Notes under the pieces: model-generated | Database searches by the model: none | What the model was told of the DNA's origin: nothing | What the model saw: the letters and a program-made list of their open reading frames with translations, nothing else | In this document: positions 20,773 to 21,370 of the stretch, piece after piece | Numbering within the stretch: the stretch's first letter is position 1 | Layout of the letters: every line of letters starts with the position of its first letter | Program-made: the position numbers and the translations under genes | Source of the DNA: a virus | DNA length: 21,370 nt | Reading direction: 5' to 3' (one strand) | IMG/VR virus record: IMGVR_UViG_3300037808_000947 | Location: 1 to 21,370 of that record

Positions 20773-21370
20773 ATGTCCAGCCGATTTCTTGAGCCCCCGC
20801 AGCCCCCCAAGACCGACGACCAGCAGCGGGTGGAGGAGGCAGGCCGTCGCCGCTCTGTCCTGGAGGGGACCTGGGAGACCCTCCTTCGCGCCCATCTCGT
20901 GCGGCAACTCGGGAGGAAGCGGAGCAGGATGGTCGGGCTCCCGGACATCTCCTCCAACCTGCTCAAGCAGGTGGTGGTCCAGGTCGCTCGGCTTTACTCG
21001 GAGGAGCCCATCCTCGGCAACCCCGACCGGGCAGGGCTGGAGGTACTACAGGGACACCTGGAGGCCGCGAAGGTCTGGGGCCTCTCGCAGAGGAACCAGC
21101 GGCTATCCCTGGCCGTCAACGAGTCGGTCATGTTCCTGGGGTTCCGGGAGGACGCCGAGGGCAAGGGCTCGGGGACGCTCACGGCGGACGTAGTGCCCTC
21201 CGACTTCGTATGGGGGGAGGAGCATCCCCAGGACCCGGGGCAGTTCGGGTGCCTGTTCCGGGCTCGGCGGCGGGAGGTCTTGAGCGGGACCGATGGCGTC
21301 CGCCGCGAGGCCTGGACCTGGGATGTGTGGGATGTGCGAGCCGCAGACCCGGACGCCCCCGCCGATGCTC
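20773..21370 (+). CDS. Portal protein, N-terminal part (3' end outside window)
   Basis: ATG 20773 follows AGGAG in the short gap after the terminase. The frame is open to the end of the window, giving about 199 residues without a stop. It begins with a charged segment, then VVQVARLYSEEPILGNPDRAG, a region resembling phage portal proteins where conserved aromatic and Glu residues precede the wing. It is rich in Trp, Glu and Arg, with no membrane segment. Directly following large terminase is the usual portal position. The call rests on position and general resemblance. Confidence 0.7.
   Translation, partial: MSSRFLEPPQPPKTDDQQRVEEAGRRRSVLEGTWETLLRAHLVRQLGRKRSRMVGLPDISSNLLKQVVVQVARLYSEEPILGNPDRAGLEVLQGHLEAAKVWGLSQRNQRLSLAVNESVMFLGFREDAEGKGSGTLTADVVPSDFVWGEEHPQDPGQFGCLFRARRREVLSGTDGVRREAWTWDVWDVRAADPDAPADA

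Overview
The window is part of a high-GC, tightly packed genome of a tailed double-stranded DNA phage. It carries large and small terminase genes, the start of a portal gene, the end of a tape-measure gene, large tail proteins and an amidase endolysin. A long tape-measure/tail-hub arrangement with no sheath or baseplate gene seen suggests a siphovirus-like particle. No integrase, tRNA, rRNA, CRISPR or insertion sequence was recognised, and the host cannot be named. Terminase and portal lie at the right edge and tail genes at the left, so the contig is probably cut from a circular or permuted genome.

Layout. (1) 1-6492, plus strand: tape-measure C-terminus, a 1126-residue tail protein with Asp-box propeller motifs, a tail-hub-like protein, a small membrane protein (possible holin), an amidase, and a second protein with a hydrophobic tail. 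(2) 6489-11303, minus strand: an accessory trio (110, 159 and 51 aa), then a recombination module (Cas4/RecB-like nuclease with likely Fe-S cysteines, Sak4-like ATPase, DUF669-like candidate single-strand-binding protein), then an HTH/zinc-ribbon protein, a Cys-rich protein and a PPC-motif methyltransferase-like protein. (3) 11409-15273, minus strand: a replication operon reading HTH protein, initiator, C5 methyltransferase, DnaB-type helicase and a 157-aa unknown. (4) 15437-21370, plus strand: a Dam-family methyltransferase, an unknown gene, a relic of a gene tail, a ParB-methyltransferase fusion, RusA resolvase, small and large terminase, and portal (cut by the window end). Most neighbours are coupled by 4-bp ATGA or GTGA overlaps.

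How the parts may work together. Initiator and helicase would start replication, possibly at an origin-like repeat array inside the initiator gene. Nuclease, Sak4-like ATPase and DUF669-like protein form a single-strand annealing or recombination set, and RusA would resolve branched DNA before terminase packages it. Four methyltransferase-like genes suggest heavy DNA modification. GATC is rare in the backbone genes but relatively common in several genes that look acquired.

Most interesting non-coding signals: a perfect double-stem H-type pseudoknot at 7641-7696; the iteron-like array beside tandem AT-rich 13-mers at 14494-14612; a purine-rich element shared by the two minus-strand operon leaders (11356-11376 and 15314-15334); and a second copy of the Dam-family gene's C-terminal codons at 16962-17003 that differs only at silent sites.
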